Below the pieces are notes generated by a model. The model was not told the origin of the DNA. It ran no database searches and saw nothing but the letters and a program-made list of their open reading frames with translations. The position numbers and the translations under genes are program-made. 64,000 nt of DNA from Rhytidiadelphus loreus (taxonomy: Eukaryota > Streptophyta > Bryopsida > Hypnales > Hylocomiaceae): positions 84,934,981-84,998,980 of the forward strand of contig OX344762.1 in NCBI GenBank assembly GCA_947034895.1, read 5' to 3'. Positions 53,930 through 64,000 of the stretch are shown in pieces. The number at the start of each line of letters is the position of its first letter. The first letter of the stretch is position 1.

Positions 53930-55881
53930 CCCGTGGACTTTATTCATGACATTCGGGAATTCCAATTGCGAGTTCACGAAAGAGCACGGCAGGGTCCATT
54001 AAATTGCACCATGACTTTTGTTTGTTACATTTTTTTTTCTAAGATTGGGCCATGGATTGGACACAAGGGGACTATTTATAACTTGCGTGTATTCTTTTCC
54101 TATCCCCCGTGGACTTTATTCATGACATTCGGGAATTCCAATTGCGAGTTCACGAAAGAGCACGGCAGGGTCCATTAAATTGCACCATGACTTTTGTTTG
54201 TTGCATTTTTTCTTTCTAAGATTGGGCCATGGATTGGACACTAGGGGACTATTTATAACTTGCGTGTATTCTTTTCCTATCCCCCGTGGACTTTATTCAT
54301 GACATTCGGGAATTCCAATTGGGAATTCACGAAAGAGCACGGCAGGGTCCATTAAATTGCACCATGACTTTTGTTTGTTGCATTTTTTCTTTCTAAGATT
54401 GGGCCATGGATTGGACACTAGGGGACTATTTATAACTTGCGTGTATTCTTTTCCTATCCCCCGTGGACTTTATTCATGACATTCGGGAATTCCAATTGCG
54501 AGTTCACGAAAGAGCACGGCAGGGTCCATTAAATTGCACCATGACTTTTGTTTGTTGCATTTTTTCTTTCTAAGATTGGGCCATGGATTGGACACTAGGG
54601 GACTATTTATAACTTGCGTGTATTCTTTTCCTATCCCCCGTGGACTTTATTCATGACATTCGGGAATTCCAATTGCGAGTTCACGAAAGAGCAGGGCAGG
54701 GTCCATTAAATTGCACCATGACTTTTGTTTGTTACATTTTTTTTTCTAAGATTGGGCCATGGATTGGACACAAGGGGACTATTTATAACTTGCGTGTATT
54801 CTTTTCCTATCCCCCGTGGACTTTATTCATGACTTTGGGGAATTCCAATTGCGAGTTCACGAAAGAGCACGGCAGGGTCCATTAAATTGTACGATGACTT
54901 TTGTCTCTTGAATATGGTTTTTCTAAAAGTGGGCCATGGATTGGACACTAGAGGACTATTTATAACTTGCGTGTATTCTTTTCCTATCCCCCGTGGACTT
55001 TATTCATGACTTTGGGGAATTCCAATTGCGAGTTCACGAAAGAGCACGGCAGGGTCCATTAAATTGCACCATGACTTTTGTCTCTTGAATATTGTTTTTC
55101 TAAAATTGGGCCATGGATTGGACACAAGGGGACTATTTATAACTTGCGTGTATTTTTTTCCTATCCCCCGTGGACTTTATTCATGACATTCGGGAATTCC
55201 AATTGCGAGTTCACGAAAGAGCACGGCAGGGTCCATTAAATTGCACCATGACTTTTGTTTGTTGCATTTTTCTTTTCTAAGATTGGGCCATGGATTGGAC
55301 ACAAGGGGACTATTTATAACTTGCATGTATTCTTTTCCTATCCCCCGTGGACTTTATTCATGACATTCGGGAATTCCAATTGCGAGTTCACGAAAGAGCA
55401 CGGCAGGGTCCATTAAATTGCACCATGACTTTTGTTTGTTACATTTTTTTTTCTAAGATTGGGCCATGGATTGGACACAAGGGGACTATTTATAACTTGC
55501 GTGTATTCTTTTCCTATCCCCCGTGGACTTTATTCATGACTTTGGGGAATTCCAATTGCGAGTTCACGAAAGAGCACGGTAGGGTCCATTAAATTGTACG
55601 ATGACTTTTGTCTCTTGAATATTGTTTTTCTAAAATTGGGCCATGGATTGGACACTAGAGGACTATTTATAACTTGCGTGTATTCTTTTCCTATCCCCCG
55701 TGGACTTTATTCATGACATTCGGGAATTCCAATTGCGAGTTTACGAAAGAACAGGGCAAGGTCCATTAAATTGCACCATGACTTTTGTCTGTTGCATTTT
55801 TTTTTTCTAAGATTGGGCCATGGATTGGACACTAGGGGACTATTTATAACTTGCATGTATTCTTTTCCTATCCCCCGTGGT
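53930..55881 (+). repeat. Loose 4-monomer periodicity (~707 bp)
   Basis: Units carrying GTTACATTTTTTTTTC recur near 54,025, 54,732 and 55,439, spaced 707 bp apart. This suggests about 2.75 copies of a four-monomer unit. The intervening units are not identical between periods, so the pattern has been partly overwritten. Inside the first period, three neighbouring units share TTTTTTCTTTCTAAG (near 54,204, 54,381 and 54,557), a local single-monomer amplification. A private GGTCTTTATTC lies near 55,879. Confidence 0.65.
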
Positions 55882-57343
55882 CTTTATTCATGACTTTGGG
55901 GAATTCCAATTGCGATTTCACGAAAGAGCAGGGTAGGGTCCATTAAATTGTACGATGACTTTTGTCTCTTGAATATGGTTTTTCTAAAATTGGGCCATGG
56001 ATTGGACACTAGAGGACTATTTATAACTTGCGTGTATTCTTTTCCTATCCCTCGTGGACTTTATTCATGACTTTGGGGAATTCCAATTGCGAGTTCACGA
56101 AAGAGCACGGCAGGGTCCATTAAATTGCACCATGACTTTTGTTTGTTGCATTTTTCTTTCTAAGATTGGGCCATGGATTGGACACAAGGGGACTATTTAT
56201 AACGTGCGTGTATTCTTTTCCTATCCCCCGTGGACTTTATTCATGACATTCGGGAATTCCAATTGCAAGTTTACGAAAGAACACGGCAAGGTCCATTAAA
56301 TTGCACCATGACTTTTGTCTGTTGCATTTTTTTTTTCTAAGATTGGGCCATGGATTGGACACTAGGGGACTATTTATAACTTGCGTGTATTCTTTTCCTA
56401 TCCCCCGTGGACTTTATTCATGACATTCGGGAATTCCAATTGCGAGTTCACGAAAGAGCAGGGCAGGGTCCATTAAATTGTACGATGACTTTTGTCTCTT
56501 GAATATTGTTTTTCTAAAATTGGGCCATGGATTGGACACTAGAGGACTATTTATAACTTGCGTGTATTCTTTTCCTATCCCCCGTGGACTTTATTCATGA
56601 CTTTGGGGAATTCCAATTGCGAGTTCACGAAAGAGCAGGGGAGGGTCCATTAAATTGTACGATGACTTTTGTCTCTTGAATATTGTTTTTCTAAAATTGG
56701 GCCATGGATTGGACACTAGAGGACTATTTATAACTTGCGTGTATTCTTTTCCTATCCCCCGTGGACTTTATTCATGACTTTGGGGAATTCCAATTGCGAG
56801 TTCACGAAAGAGCAGGGCAGGGTCCATTAAATTGTACGATGACTATTGTCTCTTGAATATTGTTTTTCTAAAATTGGGCCATGGATTGGACACAAGGGGA
56901 CTATTTATAACTTGCGTGTATTCTTTTCCTATCCCCCGTGGACTTTATTCATGACATTCGGGAATTCCAATTGCGAGTTCACGAAAGAGCAGGGCAGGGT
57001 CCATTAAATTGCACCATGACTTTTGTTTGTTGCATTTTTTTTTCTAAGATTGTGCCATGGATTGGACACAAGGGGACTATTTATAACTTGCATGTATTCT
57101 TTTCCTATCCCCCGTGGACTTTATTCATGATTTTGGGGAATTCCAATTGCGAGTTCACGAAAGAGCACGGCAGGGTCCATTAAATTGTACGATGACTTTT
57201 GTCTCTTGAATATTGTTTTTCTAAAATTGGGCCATGGATTGGACACTAGAGGACTATTTATAACTTGCGTGTATTCTTTTCCTATCCCCCGTGGACTTTA
57301 TTCATGACTTTGGGGAATTCCAATTGCGAGTTCACGAAAGAGC
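55882..57343 (+). repeat. 35/36-monomer-offset duplicate, copy 1
   Basis: From 55,882 to about 56,880 this matches 62,065-63,063 at an offset of 6,183 bp, and from there to about 57,343 at 6,360 bp. Shared rare sites are GGGTAGGGTCC near 55,931, TATCCCTCGTGG near 56,047, TATAACGTGCG near 56,199, TTGCAAGTTTACG near 56,263 and CAGGGGAGGG near 56,637. The one-monomer jump in offset marks a monomer gained on the right or lost here. One difference is GATTGTGCC near 57,048 against GATTGGGCC in the partner. Confidence 0.86.
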
Positions 57344-58128
57344 AGGGCAGGGTCCATTAAATTGTACGATGACTTTTGTCTCTTGAATATTGTTTTTCTA
57401 AAATTGGGCCATGGATTGGACACTAGCGGACTATTTATAACTTGCGTGTATTCTTTTCCTATCCCCCGTGGACTTTATTCATGACATTCGGGAATTCCAA
57501 TTGCGAGTTTACGAAAGAACAGGGCAAGGCCCATTAAATTGCACCATGACTTTTGTCTGTTGCATTTTTTTTTTCTAAGATTGGGCCATGGATTGGACAC
57601 TAGGGGACTATTTATAACTTGCATGTATTCTTTTCCTATCCCCCGTGGACTTTATTCATGATTTTGGGGAATTCCAATTGCGAGTTCACGAAAGAGCAGG
57701 GGAGGGTCCATTAAATTGTACGATGACTTTTGTCTCTTGAATATTGTTTTTCTAAAATTGGGCCATGGATTGGACACTAGAGGACTATTTATAACTTGCA
57801 TGTATTCTTTTCCTATCCCCCGTGGACTTTATTCATGACTTTGGGGAATTCCAATTGCGAGTTCACGAAGGAGCACGGCAGGGTCCATTAAATTGCACCA
57901 TGACTTTTGTTTGTTGCATTTTTTTTTCTAAGATTGGGCCATGGATTGGACACAAGGGGACTATTTATAACTTGCGTGTATTCTTTTCCTATCCCCCGTG
58001 GACTTTATTCATGACATTCGGGAATTCCAATTGCAAGTTCACGAAGGAGCACGGCAGGGTCCATTAAATTGCACCATGACTTTTGTTTGTTGCATTTTTT
58101 TTTCTAAGATTGGGCCATGGATTGGACA
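56916..58128 (+). repeat. 7-monomer series, copy 1
   Basis: This series of seven units matches 60,625-61,837 at an offset of 3,709 bp, and most of it matches 59,389-60,338 at 2,473 bp. Landmarks are GATTGTGCC near 57,048, CATGATTTTGGGG near 57,128, ACTAGCGGAC near 57,423, GGCAAGGCCC near 57,523 and CACGAAGGAGCACGG near 57,864 and 58,040. The match with the last copy ends at ACACAAGG versus ACACTAGG. Confidence 0.86.
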
Positions 58129-59388
58129 CAAGGGGACTATTTATAACTTGCGTGTATTCTTTTCCTATCCCCCGTGGACTTTATTCATGACATTCGGGAA
58201 TTCCAATTGCGAGTTTACGAAAGAACAGGGCAAGGTCCATTAAATTGCACCATGACTTTTGTCTGTTGCATTTTTTTTTTCTAAGATTGGGCCATGGATT
58301 GGACACTAGGGGACTATTTATAACTTGCATGTATTCTTTTCCTATCCCCCGTGGACTTTATTCATGATTTTGGGGAATTCCAATTGCGAGTTCACGAAAG
58401 AGCAGGGCAGGGTCCATTAAATTGTACGATGACTTTTGTCTCTTGAATATTGTTTTTCTAAAATTGGGCCATGGATTGGACACTAGAGGACTATTTATAA
58501 CTTGCGTGTATTCTTTTCCTATCCCCCGTGGACTTTATTCATGACTTTGGGGAATTCCAATTGCGAGTTCACGAAAGAGCACGGCAGGGTCCATTAAATT
58601 GCACCATGACTTTTGTTTGTTGCATTTTTTTTTCTAAGATTGGGCCATGGATTGGACACTAGGGGACTATTTATAACTTGCGTGTATTCTTTTCCTATCC
58701 CCCGTGGACTTTATTCATGACTTTGGGGAATTCCAATTGCGAGTTCACGAAAGAGCAGGGCAGGGTCCATTAAATTGCACCATGACTTTTGTTTGTTGCA
58801 TTTTTTTTTCTAAGATTGGGCCATGGATTGGACACTAGGGGACTATTTATAACTTGCGTGTATTCTTTTCCTATCCCCCGTGGACTTTATTCATGATTTT
58901 GGGGAATTCCAATTGCGATTTCACGAAATAGCAGGGCAGGGTCCATTAAATTGTACGATGACTTTTGTCTCTTGAATATTGTTTTTCTAAAATTGGGCCA
59001 TGGATTGGACACTAGAGGACTATTTATAACTTGCGTGTATTCTTTTCCTATCCCCCGTGGACTTTATTCATGACTTTGGGGAATTCCAATTGCGAGTTCA
59101 CGAAAGAGCAGGGGAGGGTCCATTAAATTGTACGATGACTTTTGTCTCTTGAATATTGTTTTTCTAAAATTGGGCCATGGATTGGACACTAGAGGACTAT
59201 TTATAACTTGCGTGTATTCTTTTCCTATCCCCCGTGGACTTTATTCATGACTTTGGGGAATTCCAATTGCGAGTTCACGAAAGAGCAGGGCAGGGTCCAT
59301 TAAATTGTACGATGACTATTGTCTCTTGAATATTGTTTTTCTAAAATTGGGCCATGGATTGGACACAAGGGGACTATTTATAACTTGC
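58129..59388 (+). repeat. Satellite stretch between 7-monomer series 1 and 2
   Basis: About seven mixed monomers. A unit with GCGATTTCACGAAATAGCAG near 58,914 shares CACGAAATAGCAG with a unit near 23,741, some 35 kb away. The right part, from 58,938, duplicates 56,465-56,915. No gene or foreign sequence is visible. Confidence 0.8.
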
Positions 59389-60338
59389 GTGTATTCTTTT
59401 CCTATCCCCCGTGGACTTTATTCATGACATTCGGGAATTCCAATTGCGAGTTCACGAAAGAGCAGGGCAGGGTCCATTAAATTGCACCATGACTTTTGTT
59501 TGTTGCATTTTTTTTTCTAAGATTGTGCCATGGATTGGACACAAGGGGACTATTTATAACTTGCATGTATTCTTTTCCTATCCCCCGTGGACTTTATTCA
59601 TGATTTTGGGGAATTCCAATTGCGAGTTCACGAAAGAGCACGGCAGGGTCCATTAAATTGTACGATGACTTTTGTCTCTTGAATATTGTTTTTCTAAAAT
59701 TGGGCCATGGATTGGACACTAGAGGACTATTTATAACTTGCGTGTATTCTTTTCCTATCCCCCGTGGACTTTATTCATGACTTTGGGGAATTCCAATTGC
59801 GAGTTCACGAAAGAGCAGGGCAGGGTCCATTAAATTGTACGATGACTTTTGTCTCTTGAATATTGTTTTTCTAAAATTGGGCCATGGATTGGACACTAGC
59901 GGACTATTTATAACTTGCGTGTATTCTTTTCCTATCCCCCGTGGACTTTATTCATGACATTCGGGAATTCCAATTGCGAGTTTACGAAAGAACAGGGCAA
60001 GGCCCATTAAATTGCACCATGACTTTTGTCTGTTGCATTTTTTTTTTCTAAGATTGGGCCATGGATTGGACACTAGGGGACTATTTATAACTTGCATGTA
60101 TTCTTTTCCTATCCCCCGTGGACTTTATTCATGATTTTGGGGAATTCCAATTGCGAGTTCACGAAAGAGCAGGGGAGGGTCCATTAAATTGTACGATGAC
60201 TTTTGTCTCTTGAATATTGTTTTTCTAAAATTGGGCCATGGATTGGACACTAGAGGACTATTTATAACTTGCATGTATTCTTTTCCTATCCCCCGTGGAC
60301 TTTATTCATGACTTTGGGGAATTCCAATTGCGAGTTCA
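59389..60338 (+). repeat. 7-monomer series, copy 2
   Basis: Carries GATTGTGCC near 59,521, CATGATTTTGGGG near 59,601, ACTAGCGGAC near 59,896 and GGCAAGGCCC near 59,996. It runs directly into copy 3 at an offset of 1,236 bp (seven units). Its last unit has GAAAGAGCAGGG where copies 1 and 3 have GAAGGAGCACGG. The 2,473-bp match with copy 1 extends left to about 58,938. Confidence 0.85.
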
Positions 60339-60830
60339 CGAAAGAGCAGGGCAGGGTCCATTAAATTGCACCATGACTTTTGTTTGTTGCATTTTTTTTT
60401 CTAAGATTGTGCCATGGATTGGACACAAGGGGACTATTTATAACTTGCGTGTATTCTTTTCCTATCCCCCGTGGACTTTATTCATGACATTCGGGAATTC
60501 CAATTGCGAGTTCACGAAAGAGCAGGGCAGGGTCCATTAAATTGCACCATGACTTTTGTTTGTTGCATTTTTTTTTCTAAGATTGTGCCATGGATTGGAC
60601 ACAAGGGGACTATTTATAACTTGCATGTATTCTTTTCCTATCCCCCGTGGACTTTATTCATGACATTCGGGAATTCCAATTGCGAGTTCACGAAAGAGCA
60701 GGGCAGGGTCCATTAAATTGCACCATGACTTTTGTTTGTTGCATTTTTTTTTCTAAGATTGTGCCATGGATTGGACACAAGGGGACTATTTATAACTTGC
60801 ATGTATTCTTTTCCTATCCCCCGTGGACTT
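60295..60830 (+). repeat. Three adjacent monomers sharing a GATTGTGCC variant
   Basis: Three consecutive 176-bp type A units, with variant sites near 60,405, 60,581 and 60,757, all have GATTGTGCC where the consensus is GATTGGGCC. The variant occurs elsewhere in the window only near 57,048 and 59,521. This is a single-monomer amplification at the junction of 7-monomer copies 2 and 3. The first unit also carries GACTTTGGGG, so the left boundary is within that unit. Confidence 0.85.
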
Positions 60831-61837
60831 TATTCATGATTTTGGGGAATTCCAATTGCGAGTTCACGAAAGAGCACGGCAGGGTCCATTAAATTGTACG
60901 ATGACTTTTGTCTCTTGAATATTGTTTTTCTAAAATTGGGCCATGGATTGGACACTAGAGGACTATTTATAACTTGCGTGTATTCTTTTCCTATCCCCCG
61001 TGGACTTTATTCATGACTTTGGGGAATTCCAATTGCGAGTTCACGAAAGAGCAGGGCAGGGTCCATTAAATTGTACGATGACTTTTGTCTCTTGAATATT
61101 GTTTTTCTAAAATTGGGCCATGGATTGGACACTAGCGGACTATTTATAACTTGCGTGTATTCTTTTCCTATCCCCCGTGGACTTTATTCATGACATTCGG
61201 GAATTCCAATTGCGAGTTTACGAAAGAACAGGGCAAGGCCCATTAAATTGCACCATGACTTTTGTCTGTTGCATTTTTTTTTTCTAAGATTGGGCCATGG
61301 ATTGGACACTAGGGGACTATTTATAACTTGCATGTATTCTTTTCCTATCCCCCGTGGACTTTATTCATGATTTTGGGGAATTCCAATTGCGAGTTCACGA
61401 AAGAGCAGGGGAGGGTCCATTAAATTGTACGATGACTTTTGTCTCTTGAATATTGTTTTTCTAAAATTGGGCCATGGATTGGACACTAGAGGACTATTTA
61501 TAACTTGCATGTATTCTTTTCCTATCCCCCGTGGACTTTATTCATGACTTTGGGGAATTCCAATTGCGAGTTCACGAAGGAGCACGGCAGGGTCCATTAA
61601 ATTGCACCATGACTTTTGTTTGTTGCATTTTTTTTTCTAAGATTGGGCCATGGATTGGACACAAGGGGACTATTTATAACTTGCGTGTATTCTTTTCCTA
61701 TCCCCCGTGGACTTTATTCATGACATTCGGGAATTCCAATTGCAAGTTCACGAAGGAGCACGGCAGGGTCCATTAAATTGCACCATGACTTTTGTTTGTT
61801 GCATTTTTTTTTCTAAGATTGGGCCATGGATTGGACA
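60625..61837 (+). repeat. 7-monomer series, copy 3
   Basis: Landmarks are GATTGTGCC near 60,757, CATGATTTTGGGG near 60,837, ACTAGCGGAC near 61,132, GGCAAGGCCC near 61,232 and GAAGGAGCACGG near 61,575 and 61,751. It follows a run of extra GATTGTGCC units. By eye it is as close to copy 1 as to copy 2. Confidence 0.86.
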
Positions 61838-62064
61838 CTAGGGGACTATTTATAACTTGCGTGTATTCTTTTCCTATCCCCCGTGGACTTTATTCATGAC
61901 TTTGGGGAATTCCAATTGCGAGTTCACGAAAGAGCAGGGGAGGGTCCATTAAATTGTACGATGACTTTTGTCTCTTGAATATTGTTTTTCTAAAATTGGG
62001 CCATGGATTGGACACTAGAGGACTATTTATAACTTGCGTGTATTCTTTTCCTATCCCCCGTGGA

Positions 62065-63703
62065 CTTTATTCATGACTTTGGGGAATTCCAATTGCGATT
62101 TCACGAAAGAGCAGGGTAGGGTCCATTAAATTGTACGATGACTTTTGTCTCTTGAATATTGTTTTTCTAAAATTGGGCCATGGATTGGACACTAGAGGAC
62201 TATTTATAACTTGCGTGTATTCTTTTCCTATCCCTCGTGGACTTTATTCATGACTTTGGGGAATTCCAATTGCGAGTTCACGAAAGAGCACGGCAGGGTC
62301 CATTAAATTGCACCATGACTTTTGTTTGTTGCATTTTTCTTTCTAAGATTGGGCCATGGATTGGACACAAGGGGACTATTTATAACGTGCGTGTATTCTT
62401 TTCCTATCCCCCGTGGACTTTATTCATGACATTCGGGAATTCCAATTGCAAGTTTACGAAAGAACAGGGCAGGGTCCATTAAATTGCACCATGACTTTTG
62501 TCTGTTGCATTTTTTTTTTCTAAGATTGGGCCATGGATTGGACACTAGGGGACTATTTATAACTTGCGTGTATTCTTTTCCTATCCCCCGTGGACTTTAT
62601 TCATGACTTTGGGGAATTCCAATTGCGAGTTCACGAAAGAGCAGGGCAGGGTCCATTAAATTGTACGATGACTTTTGTCTCTTGAATATTGTTTTTCTAA
62701 AATTGGGCCATGGATTGGACACTAGAGGACTATTTATAACTTGCGTGTATTCTTTTCCTATCCCCCGTGGACTTTATTCATGACTTTGGGGAATTCCAAT
62801 TGCGAGTTCACGAAAGAGCAGGGGAGGGTCCATTAAATTGTACGATGACTTTTGTCTCTTGAATATTGTTTTTCTAAAATTGGGCCATGGATTGGACACT
62901 AGAGGACTATTTATAACTTGCGTGTATTCTTTTCCTATCCCCCGTGGACTTTATTCATGACTTTGGGGAATTCCAATTGCGAGTTCACGAAAGAGCAGGG
63001 CAGGGTCCATTAAATTGTACGATGACTATTGTCTCTTGAATATTGTTTTTCTAAAATTGGGCCATGGATTGGACACTAGAGGACTATTTATAACTTGCGT
63101 GTATTCTTTTCCTATCCCCCGTGGACTTTATTCATGACTTTGGGGAATTCCAATTGCGAGTTCACGAAAGAGCAGGGCAGGGTCCATTAAATTGTACGAT
63201 GACTATTGTCTCTTGAATATTGTTTTTCTAAAATTGGGCCATGGTTTGGACACAAGGGGACTATTTATAACTTGCGTGTATTCTTTTCCTATCCCCCGTG
63301 GACTTTATTCATGACATTCGGGAATTCCAATTGCGAGTTCACGAAAGAGCAGGGCAGGGTCCATTAAATTGCACCATGACTTTTGTTTGTTGCATTTTTT
63401 TTTCTAAGATTGGGCCATGGATTGGACACAAGGGGACTATTTATAACTTGCATGTATTCTTTTCCTATCCCCCGTGGACTTTATTCATGATTTTGGGGAA
63501 TTCCAATTGCGAGTTCACGAAAGAGCACGGCAGGGTCCATTAAATTGTACGATGACTTTTGTCTCTTGAATATTGTTTTTCTAAAATTGGGCCATGGATT
63601 GGACACTAGAGGACTATTTATAACTTGCGTGTATTCTTTTCCTATCCCCCGTGGACTTTATTCATGACTTTGGGGAATTCCAATTGCGAGTTCACGAAAG
63701 AGC
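62065..63703 (+). repeat. 35/36-monomer-offset duplicate, copy 2
   Basis: Partner of 55,882-57,343. It has two consecutive units with ATGACTATTGTCTC (near 63,023 and 63,200) where the partner has one near 56,840. That explains the extra 177 bp. A private ATGGTTTGG lies near 63,242. The match ends where this copy reads CAGGGGAGGG near 63,703. Confidence 0.86.
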
Positions 63704-64000
63704 AGGGGAGGGTCCATTAAATTGTACGATGACTTTTGTCTCTTGAATATTGTTTTTCTAAAATTGGGCCATGGATTGGACACTAGAGGACTATTTATAA
63801 CTTGCGTGTATTCTTTTCCTATCCCCCGTGGACTTTATTCATGACATTCGGGAATTCCAATTGCGAGTTCACGAAAGAGCACGGCAGGGTCCATTAAATT
63901 GCACCATGACTTTTGTTTGTTGCATTTTTTTTTCTAAGATTGGGCCATGGATTGGACACAAGGGGACTATTTATAACTTGCGTGTATTCTTTTCCTATCC

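Larger units (their letters stand above)
1..64000 (+). repeat. Satellite DNA array, ~177-bp monomer, ~362 copies
   Basis: The same 176-178 bp unit repeats from the first base to the last with no break, inversion or insertion. Taking ATCCCCCGTGG as phase zero, unit starts near the left edge fall at 1, 178, 355 and 531. Every unit carries, in order, GGACTTTATTCATGAC, GGAATTCCAATTGCGAG, GGTCCATTAAATTG, a T-rich tract, GGGCCATGGATTGG, GACTATTTATAACTTG and TATTCTTTTCCTAT. Divergence among units looks low, with a few recurring variant sites. Size, length and homogeneity fit a centromeric or pericentromeric satellite of a eukaryote; that role is inferred, not shown. I do not recognise the family. 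The plus strand is only the orientation displayed. Confidence 0.99.

Noticed and set aside
54319..54325. GGGAATTCACG as a possible new motif
   Set aside because: It is a single variant of GCGAATTCACG in one unit and most simply a point change.
1..64000. CRISPR array
   Set aside because: The whole 177-bp unit is conserved. There are no short repeats separated by unique spacers of constant length, and no cas genes.
1..64000. CENP-B box in the monomer
   Set aside because: I looked for NTTCGNNNNANNCGGGN on both strands. The nearest candidates, ATTCGGGAATTCC and TTTCGTGAACTCGC, fail at required positions.
1..64000. Primate alpha satellite
   Set aside because: The length is similar (171 versus 176-178 bp), but the landmark sequences do not match what I know of alpha satellite.
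1..64000. Telomeric or subtelomeric repeats
   Set aside because: No runs of TTTAGGG, TTAGGG or their complements are present anywhere that I read.
1..64000. Transposon, retrotransposon or helitron insertion
   Set aside because: The monomer phase is unbroken from start to end. No target-site duplication, terminal repeat or coding remnant was seen.
1..64000. tRNA, rRNA or other structured RNA gene
   Set aside because: No unique stretch exists to hold one. The CATGAC direct repeat and TCCAAT/ATTGGA pair inside each monomer are too short and far apart to argue for a structured RNA.

Overview
The whole 64 kb window is one uninterrupted array of tandem satellite DNA. The monomer is 176-178 bp, so the window holds about 362 copies. 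All copies lie head to tail in one orientation. I found no protein-coding gene, RNA gene, transposable element, CRISPR array or unique-sequence interval. Many short open frames can be translated from the array, but they are by-products of the periodicity (see rejected items).

Organism: an array of this length and monomer size is typical of a eukaryotic centromeric or pericentromeric domain. A length near 177 bp is common among plant centromeric satellites (Arabidopsis about 178, Brassica about 176, cucumber Type III about 177) and resembles primate alpha satellite (about 171). I do not recognise the sequence as any named family, so a plant host is only an inference from length. A hand count of one consensus monomer gives about 41% G+C with six CpG sites. 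Almost every monomer has an EcoRI site (GAATTC), and most have an NcoI site (CCATGG).

Monomer types: three main haplotypes recur. Type A (176 bp) has GCACCATGAC, a T9 run and ACACAAGGGG. Type B (177 bp) has GTACGATGAC, GAATATTG, CTAAAATT and ACACTAGAGG. Type C (177 bp) has TTTACGAAAGAACAGGGCAA, GTCTGTTGCA and ACACTAGGGG. Recombinants between them are frequent. Length changes come mostly from a poly-T tract.

Layout by duplication history: (I) 1-9,590, blocks repeated at 27- and 21-monomer offsets, including a segment that occurs four times in the window. (II) about 8,255-23,040, a 16-monomer tandem unit (2,830 bp) nested inside a 38-monomer tandem duplication (6,719 bp). (III) about 23,040-38,480, an older mosaic with traces of a decayed 20-monomer (about 3,538 bp) periodicity and local 6- and 4-monomer duplications. 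(IV) 38,485 to about 52,750, a 48-monomer (8,480 bp) duplication, one copy of which carries an extra 13-monomer (2,297 bp) tandem unit. (V) about 52,750-64,000, 4-monomer (707 bp), 7-monomer (1,236 bp) and 35/36-monomer repeats plus runs of freshly amplified single monomers.

The content of interest is therefore evolutionary. The window records nested, in-register unequal exchange and probable short-tract gene conversion at single-base detail. All block boundaries were found by eye from shared rare variants and are approximate.
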